64,000 nucleotides of DNA from Saprospiraceae bacterium (GTDB lineage Bacteria > Bacteroidota > Bacteroidia > Chitinophagales > Saprospiraceae). The stretch covers positions 62,001-126,000 of the forward strand of contig JANQHF010000107.1 of assembly GCA_028282725.1 (NCBI GenBank), read 5' to 3'. Below the pieces are notes generated by a model. That model was not told the origin of the DNA. It saw only the letters and a list, made by a program, of their open reading frames with translations, and did no database searches. Every line of letters begins with the position of its first letter. Within the stretch, counting starts at the first letter, position 1. Position numbers and translations under genes: made by a program. Below, one piece after another: positions 34,158 to 43,626 of this stretch.

Positions 34158-36962
34158 TTAGGAAATACCATTCTTAGCAGACATCCTGCGACTGATCAAA
34201 CTCATCACAATACCCCCTAACATCATAAGACAACCCAGCCACACCAGGTTGATTCCAGGGAAAATATTGGCCTCTACAATCAGAATATCCGAGCGTGGCA
34301 CATCTTCAGCGATCAATAATTCTATCGCTTCCTGGGATCGATCATCCCTGGCTACGCGAAAGGTCATAGTCTCCGAATTGGGATCAATATTGCTGAACCT
34401 TATGTGCAAACTACTTTCCGGACTGTAATCCTTAATGCTGAATTGTTGCGCATTGCGCAAGATGAACAAAGGATTCTGGCTGATCACCATGCCGTCAGGC
34501 GTAGTGATCTCCAACTCTGCTGCCAGTGCTATATCACCTTCCCTTGGAGTGTAGTTCCTATAATTACCGCTTCGGTCAAATCCCTTCAACTGTATCTTGT
34601 AATCATTCCACACGATGAATTCATCCTGTCTGAGCCTGATGTCCTCATATTTCAGTTTGTCCTCTTCGGTAAAGATTTCGCTAAAGGCGGCTTCGGGAAT
34701 CTTTATCTTAATACCCAGCTCATTGATGACGACGGGAAACTGAAAAACCAGGGCATTTTTTAATCCTAGTCCGGGGACGACACGCATTTGCTCCCCGGTC
34801 CTTTTGATGACCACATCCAGGGGAATGCCCAGGGTCAGGTCATATTGGGTCGTATCACCGTGATCTTCCTCGCCAAAATCATAGTTAAAAATGGGTGTAC
34901 CCACAGTTGCCAGGTATTTCGATTCTTCAAATGTTTCACCGGTTTCAACCAGGTGGGAAAGGTATTTTAATGAATCTTCCAAAGCTTTTACATTCGCAAT
35001 ATCCCACATATGAGGAGGAGGGCCTGCTGCAGTGAAAACATCATAGAGCAACGTACGGTGATTACCCGGATTGGGAGCCTCTATTTTCGTAAAGTCATTG
35101 GAATAAATGACATTAGGTCTTGTGGTAAACTGGCGCAGGGGTACATTATTGGAATCAACCTTGGTAAATTCGATTTCATATTTCCTGAGATTATGCACCA
35201 AGGTGTCATCTTTATAATGCATCCAATATCCGGATGAATACCGGGGTTCATCTTTGATCAGGATCACTGCTTTATCTGCTGCGTCACCTTCGGCAAAATC
35301 ACTTTGTTCAAAGAAGGAGGAAGTAATCGTTCGATTATTCAAACCACTGATCATAATACCCAGGATCAGTACTCCGAATCCCATATGGGAAAATGCAGCA
35401 CCCGCGGTCTTCATATTTCCTTTGACAAAGACGACCAGGTAATCCAGGTTGGCGATAATGGCAAACAATCCGGCGAGCAGAAAGAAATATTGCTGCCATC
35501 CTATGATCCGAATTGCCTGACTTATTAAGATGGTCAGCACGAGACTAATGCCCAGCGTTATTCCCGTATGCTTCAGGTATTTCCTGGAATATTGCGCCCA
35601 GTTGGCTCCATGGTATCTCAGGAGGATCGCCAACCCGGTGAGCAGACCGATAAAGACGCCTATCCAGATCTGGTACTTATTGTGATGATGCATTGGATCA
35701 TCAATAGCTAAGGGTATATGATTGGGATTAAATAATTCGACAATCTTATTGTAGACCGGAAGAGAAGTGGAAGCGGTCATCAGAAAGCCGGAAAAGAACA
35801 ATATCAGTGCCCCGACAAACATCCAGAACTCACGACTCTGGATCGACTCTTCTTTTTGTATCCTGGGAATTGAACTCCTCCCGGACAAATATTTAAATAA
35901 ACCCAAACCGATAAAAAACAAGATGAACATGACGAGTTGTGTCTCGAGACCCATCGTCGTAAACGCGTGCACAGACGTATCTCCGAGAATACCGCTCCGT
36001 GTCAAGAAGGTTGAGTACAACAGCGTGAAAAACGCAAGCATGTAATAGACATAAGTTGTCTTGATCGAATACCGGGTTGAGATTGCGATCAAATTGGTAT
36101 GTATACCTGCCATAAGAAGTAGCCAGGGGACGAGCGATGTGTTTTCCACAGGATCCCATGCCCAATAGCCTCCGAAGGTCAAAGCTTCATAGGCCCATGC
36201 ACCTCCCATTAAAATTCCCAGTCCGAGGATGAAGGCATTGAAAAGGGTCCATTTGAGCAAGGGTTTTAAGATAGGGAGGTGCTCCCTGGTTGACAAACTT
36301 GCAATACTCATACAAAACGGAATGGAAGTGCTGGCAAAACCCAGGAATATAACAGGAGGATGGATGGTCATCCAGTAATTCTGTAGCAATGGATTTAATC
36401 CGCGTCCTTCGATCAGGCCCAGGTAGTCTGCATTACTGAATATTGGTGCATCATAGACATCTCGTACTAGTATGAAGGGATTGCTACCGATCTTGAAATC
36501 GTCGCCAAACGGCAGATAGATGCCGAGCAACATACTGATCAGAAATGCTTGAATGAGGATAAGAGTTACCATCGTTGGCGCTACCCACCTTCCATCTTTT
36601 TGCATGAAAATCCATCCAAGGATGACATGCCAGAACATCCAAAGCAGGAAACTGCCTTCCTGGTCCGCCCAAAATGCGGCCAAAAGATAGTGGGTCAGTG
36701 ATTCATCGGCTACCGTTCGGTATACATAGTCGTATTCATAGTAGTGATTGAACATGGCATAAAGGATCAGCCCGAATACTGTAATGATGCTAATGCCGTG
36801 AATGTGATATCCGAATTTGGCAAGTTTGGCCCAAGAATCATCCTTTTGAGATTGATAAAAGGACCAGGCGGCAAAAAGGGAACTAACAAATGCGAGTACT
36901 ACGAGAAAATGACCCAATTGGCCGAGCCATAAGTGTTCACCTATGTATGAGATTTCATCCAT
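34158..36962 (-). CDS. ccmF: Cytochrome c biogenesis heme lyase subunit CcmF (CcsA-like)
   Basis: 934 residues. About 14 membrane helices occupy residues 1-540, and the heme-handling WWD-type loop reads GGYWAWDPVENTSLVPWL near residue 270. The protein works with CcmE and CcmH to attach heme to apocytochrome c at the periplasmic face. A large soluble domain spans about 550-895 before a last helix, making the protein much longer than E. coli CcmF (about 650). This extension appears usual in Bacteroidota. It follows ccmE by 7 bp; ccmA, B, C, G and H are not in the window. Confidence 0.94.
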   Translation of the reverse strand: MDEISYIGEHLWLGQLGHFLVVLAFVSSLFAAWSFYQSQKDDSWAKLAKFGYHIHGISIITVFGLILYAMFNHYYEYDYVYRTVADESLTHYLLAAFWADQEGSFLLWMFWHVILGWIFMQKDGRWVAPTMVTLILIQAFLISMLLGIYLPFGDDFKIGSNPFILVRDVYDAPIFSNADYLGLIEGRGLNPLLQNYWMTIHPPVIFLGFASTSIPFCMSIASLSTREHLPILKPLLKWTLFNAFILGLGILMGGAWAYEALTFGGYWAWDPVENTSLVPWLLLMAGIHTNLIAISTRYSIKTTYVYYMLAFFTLLYSTFLTRSGILGDTSVHAFTTMGLETQLVMFILFFIGLGLFKYLSGRSSIPRIQKEESIQSREFWMFVGALILFFSGFLMTASTSLPVYNKIVELFNPNHIPLAIDDPMHHHNKYQIWIGVFIGLLTGLAILLRYHGANWAQYSRKYLKHTGITLGISLVLTILISQAIRIIGWQQYFFLLAGLFAIIANLDYLVVFVKGNMKTAGAAFSHMGFGVLILGIMISGLNNRTITSSFFEQSDFAEGDAADKAVILIKDEPRYSSGYWMHYKDDTLVHNLRKYEIEFTKVDSNNVPLRQFTTRPNVIYSNDFTKIEAPNPGNHRTLLYDVFTAAGPPPHMWDIANVKALEDSLKYLSHLVETGETFEESKYLATVGTPIFNYDFGEEDHGDTTQYDLTLGIPLDVVIKRTGEQMRVVPGLGLKNALVFQFPVVINELGIKIKIPEAAFSEIFTEEDKLKYEDIRLRQDEFIVWNDYKIQLKGFDRSGNYRNYTPREGDIALAAELEITTPDGMVISQNPLFILRNAQQFSIKDYSPESSLHIRFSNIDPNSETMTFRVARDDRSQEAIELLIAEDVPRSDILIVEANIFPGINLVWLGCLMMLGGIVMSLISRRMSAKNGIS

Positions 36963-36969
36963 TCAACAT

Positions 36970-37374
36970 CTACATCGCAGCTGCCTGCTTTCGGAGGGCA
37001 AGCTCTTCTTCTTTGTATTTTGAAGGACACTTCAATAACATCTCCGTGGCCTCAAATTCATTTTTATCATTCATCTTGCCTGTAACAACGATTTGCTCTG
37101 ATCGTTCAAAATCGCGTCTTTTGGGTTCGTTGATGACTACTTTTCGCTTGTTGCCCTTTTCATCCACCATGAAAAATGAAAAGAAATTAGGATCCTTCTC
37201 GGGATCATAGAGTATAGGATCCGAAAGAGAGAGTTGACCGGCGATCTTAACTCGTTTTCCCGATTTTTGAGCAGATTCAAATGATGCAAATGTGCTGAAA
37301 TCATTTGACGCGAAGACCAGGAAGACGATCCCAAGACCAAGAATCAATATTGCTGCTAAGTGAGTCCTTTTCAT
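36970..37374 (-). CDS. ccmE: Heme chaperone CcmE, CxxxY variant
   Basis: 134 residues from the ATG at 37374. One N-terminal membrane anchor (HLAAILILGLGIVFLVFA) is followed by the OB-fold domain (GKRVKIAGQLSL, VTGKMNDKNEFEATEMLLKC). CcmE normally ligates heme covalently through His in H-x3-Y (E. coli His130). Here the motif is CPSKY, Cys116 and Tyr120, the C-x3-Y form described for archaea and Desulfovibrio and, I believe, common in Bacteroidota. The covalent link would then be to Cys. Directly upstream of ccmF in one operon. Confidence 0.93.
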   Translation of the reverse strand: MKRTHLAAILILGLGIVFLVFASNDFSTFASFESAQKSGKRVKIAGQLSLSDPILYDPEKDPNFFSFFMVDEKGNKRKVVINEPKRRDFERSEQIVVTGKMNDKNEFEATEMLLKCPSKYKEEELALRKQAAAM

Positions 37375-37610
37375 GTAGAAGGTCAAATTCAATTACAAAT
37401 TTAATGTATATGACGTATGGCAAGTACCATTTATTTTGCTTTAGACGTAATCTAAATAGTAGTCTCATCTCTGGTTCCTTCCAACATGCAGGGTCTTATT
37501 GCTGAAAAATTTGACATAACAATGCGATTTTAACGATCTATATAGCCTTTATGGCAGAAATATTTTGGTGGCATGCACTCATCTTTGAGTAATATTTGGA
37601 AATTTGTAAT

Positions 37611-38291
37611 ATGAATGCATTTAATAAAGTCGTTCATCTTGAAGATGTTTCAGTTATAGCACGTGACCAGATCATTCTCAAAGAGATTCACATGGTCATC
37701 AATACCGGTGAATTCTGTTACTTACAAGGCGACACAGGATCTGGAAAATCTTCATTTCTTCAGGGGATCTATGGGTTGATGGAAATGACGGGCGCCAAGA
37801 TGAGAGTAGTCGGATTTGATTATCTTGAATTGACTTCTCAGACATTACCGGAATATCGACGTAAAATTGGTTTTATTTCCGGTAGCTATCCGTTGTTTAC
37901 GGACCAATCCGTATTCAAAAACCTGGACCGCATTCTCGCCCTAATGGATTGGGCTATTGCCAGCGAACGGGAAAAGCGGGTTAATGAGGTTCTGGATCAA
38001 TTGGGATTGAATACATATCAAGGCGAACAATTATCCGATCTTCCATCAGGGTTGCGTCAAAAAGTCGCAATCGCCCGGTCGGTGCTGAATAAACCAAGTC
38101 TCATCCTTGCCGATAATCCGATGGTTTATCTCGATAATAAAAGCACTGAGGACATTATGAATCTGTTCATTGACCTTGTAAAGAATAACAAGACCTCCAT
38201 TTTATGTTCGGTATCTGACGATTCTTTACCTTCCAAATATCCTGCAAGATCCTATCTATGTGCTGATGGAACTATTACAGAGAGTAAATGA
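37611..38291 (+). CDS. FtsE-like ABC protein lacking key catalytic residues
   Basis: 226 residues from the ATG at 37611. Overall length, order and the N-terminal VVHLEDVSVIARDQIIL match Bacteroidota FtsE, the ATPase that with FtsX controls cell-wall hydrolases at division. Walker A (GDTGSGKSS, 40-48) is intact. The Q-loop region reads IGFISGSYPL with no Gln; the signature is LPSGLRQK instead of LSGGEQQR; the Walker B Glu is Asn169 in LILADNP; and the H-loop His is Ser202 (VSDDS). ATP may bind but hydrolysis should be impaired. No ftsX is near. A possible promoter is TTTG at 37564 with TAATATTTG at 37590. Confidence 0.85.
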   Translation: MNAFNKVVHLEDVSVIARDQIILKEIHMVINTGEFCYLQGDTGSGKSSFLQGIYGLMEMTGAKMRVVGFDYLELTSQTLPEYRRKIGFISGSYPLFTDQSVFKNLDRILALMDWAIASEREKRVNEVLDQLGLNTYQGEQLSDLPSGLRQKVAIARSVLNKPSLILADNPMVYLDNKSTEDIMNLFIDLVKNNKTSILCSVSDDSLPSKYPARSYLCADGTITESK

Positions 38292-38305
38292 CAATGAGGG
38301 CCGGA

Positions 38306-38854
38306 TTATCCATCCACAGGTCGCCTGGAGTTGAACTTTAATGGAATTTTAAAATAGGGATCCAATTGATCCTTGTAAAGGATAATGAACTTGATCAGAG
38401 CCCTGCTTTCCTTATACAGGCAAAGCATTCTTGCATTCGGAAATGACGTGAGACTCTCCTTCGGTGTAAAATCCGCATACATCACGAGGTCCGCGCCGAA
38501 ATAATTGTGAGCATAGCTGGCAGGATACCTGGTAAATTCTACGTATTCATTTTCGTCATTAGTTGCCAGGTGAGCAACTGTCCTCTGGATCTCAACTGTG
38601 GGAACAAACTTTTTGTGATCACTGTCTATATCAATTCTGATCTCGATATCAGGAGGACTGTGGAGAACGAGGTCATATTGCATAAAATCATCCCTGGTAT
38701 ATGGCGCAGGCTTTAACCAGCGTTCCACGGGTAAGAAGAATTCTATATCATACCGTTCCAATTTCTGGTTGAACGACTTGGTAAAGACCAGACCTGACTG
38801 ACCCGATCCGGTTATTGAAAAGAGAAGGAGTACATTTATGATTCCCGACTTCAT
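38306..38854 (-). CDS. Secreted protein of unknown function
   Basis: 182 residues. The N-terminus is a signal peptide (KSGIINVLLLFSITGSGQ). The mature part is mixed alpha/beta with several Tyr-rich strands (YDIEFFLPVERWLKPAPY, YPASYAHNYFGADLVMYADF), reminiscent of small Bacteroidota envelope proteins, but no family is recognised. It is 7 bp downstream of the DUF255 lipoprotein on the same strand, so it is probably co-transcribed, and it converges with the FtsE-like gene (14 bp). Confidence 0.75.
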   Translation of the reverse strand: MKSGIINVLLLFSITGSGQSGLVFTKSFNQKLERYDIEFFLPVERWLKPAPYTRDDFMQYDLVLHSPPDIEIRIDIDSDHKKFVPTVEIQRTVAHLATNDENEYVEFTRYPASYAHNYFGADLVMYADFTPKESLTSFPNARMLCLYKESRALIKFIILYKDQLDPYFKIPLKFNSRRPVDG

Positions 38855-38861
38855 AACGCGA

Positions 38862-40961
38862 TCATTCTAACAGTTTCCACGCCTCTTCGACATCATCTAC
38901 CGGTAATTTGCACGTTTTATTCTGACACACATAGATCATGGTCTTACCCTCCATGTACTTGTATTTTAAAAGCGGAAGTTCGCTATCAGCCGTAGATCCC
39001 ATAAAGACGGCGTTTGGGATGTATTCCTGTATCATATCGTTCCGCCTTTCATTTGCTGCAGCACCCATAATGGCAATCTCAAATGGCGGATGTACGCGAT
39101 CAATCTGAAGTTGAAGCCAATTAGAATAAAAGCTCGGTTGATTTTGTACTTCAATCTTCGTCCACATACTCGATAACATCTGGTCCGACTTTTTCAAAAA
39201 ATCCTCGTCATAAAATAGTTCACCAAGACGGTGCAGATTTCTTGCCATCACAGAATTGGAGGCGGGAATCACATTATCAGATAATTCCATCTTCCGTGCA
39301 ACCAGTGGAGGATCAAGATCCGAAGTATAGAAAAACATTTGGGAATCTTCATCGAAAAAGTGTTTGATGGAATAACGCATTAAATCCCTCGCCATGTTGA
39401 CCCAGCTTTCATCAAAGGTCACTTCGTAGAGATTGGTAAAGGCCTGAATCGTCAAGGCATAGTCATCGAGGAAACCATTTATGGATGAAGTACCATCTTT
39501 ATGATTTCTCAATAGCCTGAAATCATCCTGCATTTGATCCTTTGTCAACTCATGTGCACATTTCAAAGCTGTACTTAGAAATTGATCTTCTCCAAAGGCC
39601 TTATAGGCATCGACATAGCCATTGATTATCAGGGCATTCCAGGAGGTTAGAATCTTGTCATCGAGACCAGGTCGAATTCTTGTACTTCTCGCCTCCAACA
39701 ATCGGGCATCCGCCTCTTTGATCAGATGATCCAGCTCTTGTTCACTTATCGAGAATTGTCCTGCAACATTTTGTGAGGATTCTGAAACGTGGAGGATATT
39801 CTTACCATGCTCCCAATTGCCCTCTTCGGACACATTGTAATATCCTTTTACAATGGCACGCGTCCCTTTGTCTTCGAAGATCTCATCGATCTCTTCGCTC
39901 TTCCACACGTAGAATTTCCCTTCTTCTCCTTCACTATCAGCATCAAGTGAAGAATAAAACCTTCCATCACCATTCATCAGTTCGCGTTGCAGGAATTCTG
40001 TCGTCTGTTGGACGACATGCTTATAAAGCGGATTTTTGGTAAATCTATATGCATTGCTGTATAGCGACAGGAGTTGAGCATTGTCATACAACATTTTTTC
40101 AAAATGCGGAACGAGCCAATTGGCATCGACGGAATAACGCGCGAATCCTCCGCCTGCATGATCATAAATACCACCATTGGCCATATTATCCAGGGTTGTC
40201 AACAACGCTTCCCTGGCGGAAGCATCGTTGTACAATACAGTATACTTCAGTAAATAATCATAATTATTGGGCATGGGAAATTTAGGAGCTCCACGCCTTC
40301 CTCCCTTGATTCCGTCAATTTGCGATACGAAGGTCTTTGCCATTTTTGAAATATCATCTTTGGCATAGGTTCGAACTTCGCCCGGATCGATTTCATCCAG
40401 ACTTTTAATCCCCATGACTAATTGCCTGGCACTTCGTTCCAACCGTTCAAAGTTGTTTTGCTTGAGGTCTACAAATTGGTTGAGAATCTTTAACCATTGT
40501 TCCTTAGGGAAATAAGTACCGGCCCAGACCGGGCTTCCATCGGGAAGTGCAAAGGCATTGAGCGGCCATCCTCCGCGTCCACTTACTAACTGGGCAGCAG
40601 ACATGTACACGTCATCCACATCGGGGCGTTCCTCACGGTCCACCTTGACCGGAATAAAAAATTCATTCATTACACGGGCTACGGTACTGTCTTCAAATGA
40701 TTCATGCTCCATGACATGGCACCAGTGACAGGCCGCATAGCCTATGCTTACGATCAATAACTTGTTCTCATCTTTGGCCTTTTGGAGTGCTTCTTCTCCC
40801 CAGGGATGCCAATCAACTGGATTATAGGCATGTTGCAGTAAATAAGGACTACTCTCATTGATCAGCCGATTAGCTGCTTTTTGTGATACCACCTGACTAG
40901 TATTTGTACAACCCCAAAAGGTTATTAGTAATAAAAACCCGAGACGCGTGAATCGCTTCAT
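38862..40961 (-). CDS. DUF255/YyaL-type thioredoxin-domain lipoprotein
   Basis: 699 residues. Lipobox WGC (Cys18). The N-terminal thioredoxin-like DUF255 domain shows [32 protein letters not shown] (a CHWC redox pair) and [15 protein letters not shown]. An (alpha/alpha)6-barrel-like region follows, with [26 protein letters not shown] and [14 protein letters not shown]. The family (YyaL, human SPATA20) has no firm activity; glycosidase-like and redox roles have been proposed. This one is lipidated, which is seen in several Bacteroidota members, and sits in the envelope. Confidence 0.92.
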   Translation of the reverse strand: MKRFTRLGFLLLITFWGCTNTSQVVSQKAANRLINESSPYLLQHAYNPVDWHPWGEEALQKAKDENKLLIVSIGYAACHWCHVMEHESFEDSTVARVMNEFFIPVKVDREERPDVDDVYMSAAQLVSGRGGWPLNAFALPDGSPVWAGTYFPKEQWLKILNQFVDLKQNNFERLERSARQLVMGIKSLDEIDPGEVRTYAKDDISKMAKTFVSQIDGIKGGRRGAPKFPMPNNYDYLLKYTVLYNDASAREALLTTLDNMANGGIYDHAGGGFARYSVDANWLVPHFEKMLYDNAQLLSLYSNAYRFTKNPLYKHVVQQTTEFLQRELMNGDGRFYSSLDADSEGEEGKFYVWKSEEIDEIFEDKGTRAIVKGYYNVSEEGNWEHGKNILHVSESSQNVAGQFSISEQELDHLIKEADARLLEARSTRIRPGLDDKILTSWNALIINGYVDAYKAFGEDQFLSTALKCAHELTKDQMQDDFRLLRNHKDGTSSINGFLDDYALTIQAFTNLYEVTFDESWVNMARDLMRYSIKHFFDEDSQMFFYTSDLDPPLVARKMELSDNVIPASNSVMARNLHRLGELFYDEDFLKKSDQMLSSMWTKIEVQNQPSFYSNWLQLQIDRVHPPFEIAIMGAAANERRNDMIQEYIPNAVFMGSTADSELPLLKYKYMEGKTMIYVCQNKTCKLPVDDVEEAWKLLE

Positions 40962-41049
40962 GCTACAAATCTAATCCTGTTGGACGTTCATTCCTAAAGA
41001 AAAAATGGGATATCTCTCTTATAATATTATGAAAAGTCATAATTTAAAG

Positions 41050-41073
41050 GCTGGCAATATCATGGTTGCCAGC
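41050..41073 (+). promoter_or_regulatory. 8-bp stem-loop just upstream of the ykuK start
   Basis: GCTGGCAA at 41050-41057 pairs perfectly with TTGCCAGC at 41066-41073, with an 8-base loop. The second arm ends 4 bases before the ATG at 41078, so the hairpin would cover the ribosome-binding region and could tune translation. No T-run follows, so it is not a terminator. Confidence 0.5.
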
Positions 41074-41077
41074 TGAT

Positions 41078-41569
41078 ATGGAAGAAAGTTTGATTTACAA
41101 AAGGTGGCGAAGGCTTGATGGGCGTCGTCTGAAAGATGGCTTGATTTCTGTTGTCGAGAAAACCTTGATTCGGGAGAAATCAGCAGGTCACAGACTCAAA
41201 TTATGCATTGGAAGCGATTCCCAGGTGCGTGGAGGAATTATTGAGTTTGCTACGGTGATCGTGTTTTTACGTGAAAAGAAGGGAGGATTCATGTTTATCC
41301 AGAATGAAAAAGTGGAGCAGGATATGAATTTGAAAGAACGACTGATTACAGAAGTTGCCAGGAGTGTCGAGGTGGCCTATGGACTTTGTGATCTTCTGGA
41401 TCAGTATAATATTGAGCTCGAAGTACATGCCGATATCAATACGGATCCATCCTTTAAATCCAACACCGCATTAAAAGAGGCCATGGGTTATATACTTGGA
41501 ATGGGTTTTGTGTTTAAGGCAAAACCCGATGCATTTGCCAGCACCTCCTGTGCGGATAAGGTGATATAA
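41078..41569 (+). CDS. YkuK-family ribonuclease H-like protein
   Basis: 163 residues from the ATG at 41078; a TTG 12 bases upstream lies inside the hairpin and is less likely. It is a member of the DUF458/YkuK family: LKLCIGSDSQVRGGIIEFATVIVF gives the first RNase H strands with Asp, and ELEVHADINTDPSFKSN carries two further acidic residues in positions expected for a metal site. Function in the family is unproved; nucleic-acid processing is suggested by fold. It stands alone between the divergent lipoprotein gene and a 12-bp inverted repeat. Confidence 0.85.
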   Translation: MEESLIYKRWRRLDGRRLKDGLISVVEKTLIREKSAGHRLKLCIGSDSQVRGGIIEFATVIVFLREKKGGFMFIQNEKVEQDMNLKERLITEVARSVEVAYGLCDLLDQYNIELEVHADINTDPSFKSNTALKEAMGYILGMGFVFKAKPDAFASTSCADKVI

Positions 41570-41634
41570 ACTGCCGGATTCCTGCATTCTGGCCGCAGAT
41601 TTATAGTTAACAGTTGATGGTCAATGGTTATTAG

Positions 41635-41676
41635 TTATTAGTTCATGTATAAACAGATAAACGAATGAACTAATAA
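41635..41676 (+). repeat. 12-bp perfect inverted repeat in 215-bp intergenic region
   Basis: TTATTAGTTCAT (41635-41646) and ATGAACTAATAA (41665-41676) are exact complements across an 18-base spacer, with extra TTATTAGTTATTAG-type reiteration just upstream. It lies between ykuK and the S41 peptidase. It may be a terminator-like structure or a small dispersed palindromic element; there is no T-run. Confidence 0.55.
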
Positions 41677-41784
41677 ACAGCAATAGAGAAGGGAGAAGAC
41701 TAACGGTTCATAATCAACACTATTTCCTTCGAATTTGAACACAATTACTTAACCTTGCTTTAATATTCTATCACAATTCGGGAT

Positions 41785-43245
41785 ATGGCCGCTCGTACGA
41801 TACTATTCCTGTTCGTTTATCTTCTGGGGACTATACCGGGTATGGGGCAGAAATTGAAAAAGATCAGCCAGGAGAATTTGTTGGTAGAGTATGATGGAAT
41901 GATGGAGCATTTGCAGACCCTCCATCCGGCTCTTTATCGCTTTACATCTGTTCAGGAATTGGACCTGCTTATCTCAAGCACGCGTTCTCAAATCAATCGA
42001 TCGATGAATGCTCTTGAATTTTACAGGATTGTTGCCCCGGTTTATGCCTCCATCAGGGACGGTCATACCAAGTTGTTAATCAATCCAAAGCTGTTCGACA
42101 AGGTATTCGAACATCGCGGAATCTTTCCTTATAAAGTCTGGATAGATGATGACAACAGGCTATTTGTGGTGGACTCTGAACTGGATCGCACCAATTTGGC
42201 AAAAAAGACTGAAATCCTGAAGATCAACGGTCTCACGGTCAACGATTTTCTGAAGAAGGCAGGATACTATGTCAACTATGAACAAGAAGAAACACGTAAG
42301 AGGGCAATTGAGGACAACTTTGACTGGATGTTGTCACTGACCACGGATTACGATTCTTTTGTCGATCTCGTTACGATGGGGAAGGATCATGGAGAGATAA
42401 GGATTGCACTGATCCCCTATAAAAAATGGAAGCGCCAAACTAGGAAAAATGAGAAAAAGGAATTGAAGAGGGTTTTGGCGCTCGAAAACAATGAATACAC
42501 AGAACTCAGTGAAGATGTAGGTTACTTGAGAATCTACCAATTTGGCTCTTATAATATTGGTAAATACATTTCGAACATCAGGAATATCTTTCGTTTTATT
42601 GAAGAACAGGAAATGAAATCGCTTGTAATAGATCTTCGCGGTAATTCAGGAGGGGATCCCAAATATGTTGAAGCTATTATCCACTATCTTTCGGATATTC
42701 CCTTTTGCAGGATTGAGATGATGTACCAAATGATGAAGGGTGCTCCGACGACCATTCATCATTTCCTGAGTGACAGTGAAGGCACTCCGGCATCTTTTAA
42801 TTCTCATCACATGATTTTCTTTGGAAATGATGACGCCCATAGAGAACCACTGGACTTTGAATTTGAATTTGAAGGCGATATCTATTTGCTAGTAGATGAG
42901 ACCTCTTATTCGGCAGCAGCAACACTAGCTTCTGTGATCAAGTGTTATAATCTTGGAGTGATCATAGGAAGAATGACAGGAGGTACAAGGATCTTCCAGG
43001 CCTACAGCAATGCGCAGAGTTTTCCCCGGACTGACTTCAAGTCCTTTGTATCGACTACTATGATATACACTTCCTGCTCAGGATTTGAGGACGAGACTGG
43101 CTCAAGGGAAGGAGTAGTTCCTCACATCGTTTTGGATCCTACTCTTGATGATATTGTGGATAAAAGAGATCTCGAATTGGACTTTCTGATGAATCACATA
43201 GAAAACGGCACATTGGAATCACTCCAGGAGTACATCAGGAATTAG
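41785..43245 (+). CDS. S41-family (C-terminal-processing-like) peptidase
   Basis: 486 residues with a signal peptide (FLFVYLLGTIPGMGQ). The N-terminal helical and PDZ-like parts (IRDGHTKLLINP; TEILKINGLTVNDFL) precede the S41 core: YLRIYQFGSY, SLVIDLRGNSGGD, and the nucleophile region LLVDETSYSAAATLASVIK, where Ser replaces the usual S-A-A/G context but the serine is kept. GRMTGGTRIF follows. Exported serine protease or peptide-processing enzyme; no substrate is known. Its stop overlaps the end of the VOC remnant on the other strand by 11 bp. Confidence 0.87.
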   Translation: MAARTILFLFVYLLGTIPGMGQKLKKISQENLLVEYDGMMEHLQTLHPALYRFTSVQELDLLISSTRSQINRSMNALEFYRIVAPVYASIRDGHTKLLINPKLFDKVFEHRGIFPYKVWIDDDNRLFVVDSELDRTNLAKKTEILKINGLTVNDFLKKAGYYVNYEQEETRKRAIEDNFDWMLSLTTDYDSFVDLVTMGKDHGEIRIALIPYKKWKRQTRKNEKKELKRVLALENNEYTELSEDVGYLRIYQFGSYNIGKYISNIRNIFRFIEEQEMKSLVIDLRGNSGGDPKYVEAIIHYLSDIPFCRIEMMYQMMKGAPTTIHHFLSDSEGTPASFNSHHMIFFGNDDAHREPLDFEFEFEGDIYLLVDETSYSAAATLASVIKCYNLGVIIGRMTGGTRIFQAYSNAQSFPRTDFKSFVSTTMIYTSCSGFEDETGSREGVVPHIVLDPTLDDIVDKRDLELDFLMNHIENGTLESLQEYIRN

Positions 43246-43623
43246 TCTGGCTGATTTCCATCCCAAAGGTGATTACATTTCCGTCAGGCTCCTGGATGTC
43301 AAAGTCACGCATGGCATATTCCCGGTCTGTTATCGGTGCCAACGACTGAATTCCCTTTGAGACGCATTCGGTATAAATGGCATCTACATCGTAGGTAAAA
43401 ACATAGATCGTCCTGAAGTCATTTTCATGCCCGGGGTGCGATCATTACACGCGAGATGAATCTTGATTTTATCTCTTTGGATCATGGTATAATCAACAGG
43501 TCCGCCCCATTTGAATACAACCTCAAAACCAAGTTGATTGGTATAAAAATTAAGGGAACGCTTCATATCCCGCATACGAAAAATGGAAACATAATGCGAT
43601 AATAATGGACCTTGTGTATTCAT
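43235..43623 (-). pseudogene. VOC-family (glyoxalase/dioxygenase-fold) protein, frameshifted
   Basis: The first frame starts at 43623 with HYVSIFRMRDMKRSLNFYTN and VVFKWGGPVDYTMIQRDKI, the first beta-alpha-beta-beta-beta module of the VOC fold, but ends at a stop at 43384. A one-base shift in a C3G4 run (43430-43436 on the plus strand) continues as HENDFRTIYVFTYDV, REYAMRDFDIQEPDG and ITFGMEI to a stop at 43235, giving about 129 residues in total. Its place 3 bp behind the flavin reductase in the homogentisate operon suggests a former or actual role there. The shift could be a sequencing error in the homopolymer. Confidence 0.8.
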
Positions 43624-43626
43624 AGT

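Noticed and set aside
37564-37598. Strong Bacteroidota -33/-7 promoter for the FtsE-like gene
   Set aside because: TTTG and TAATATTTG are present but the spacing and the -7 form deviate by 1-3 bases and the start would be almost leaderless, so it is mentioned only as a possibility.
43235-43623. 4-hydroxyphenylpyruvate dioxygenase as the VOC gene of the tyrosine operon
   Set aside because: HppD is about 350 residues with two VOC modules; the restored protein here is only about 129.
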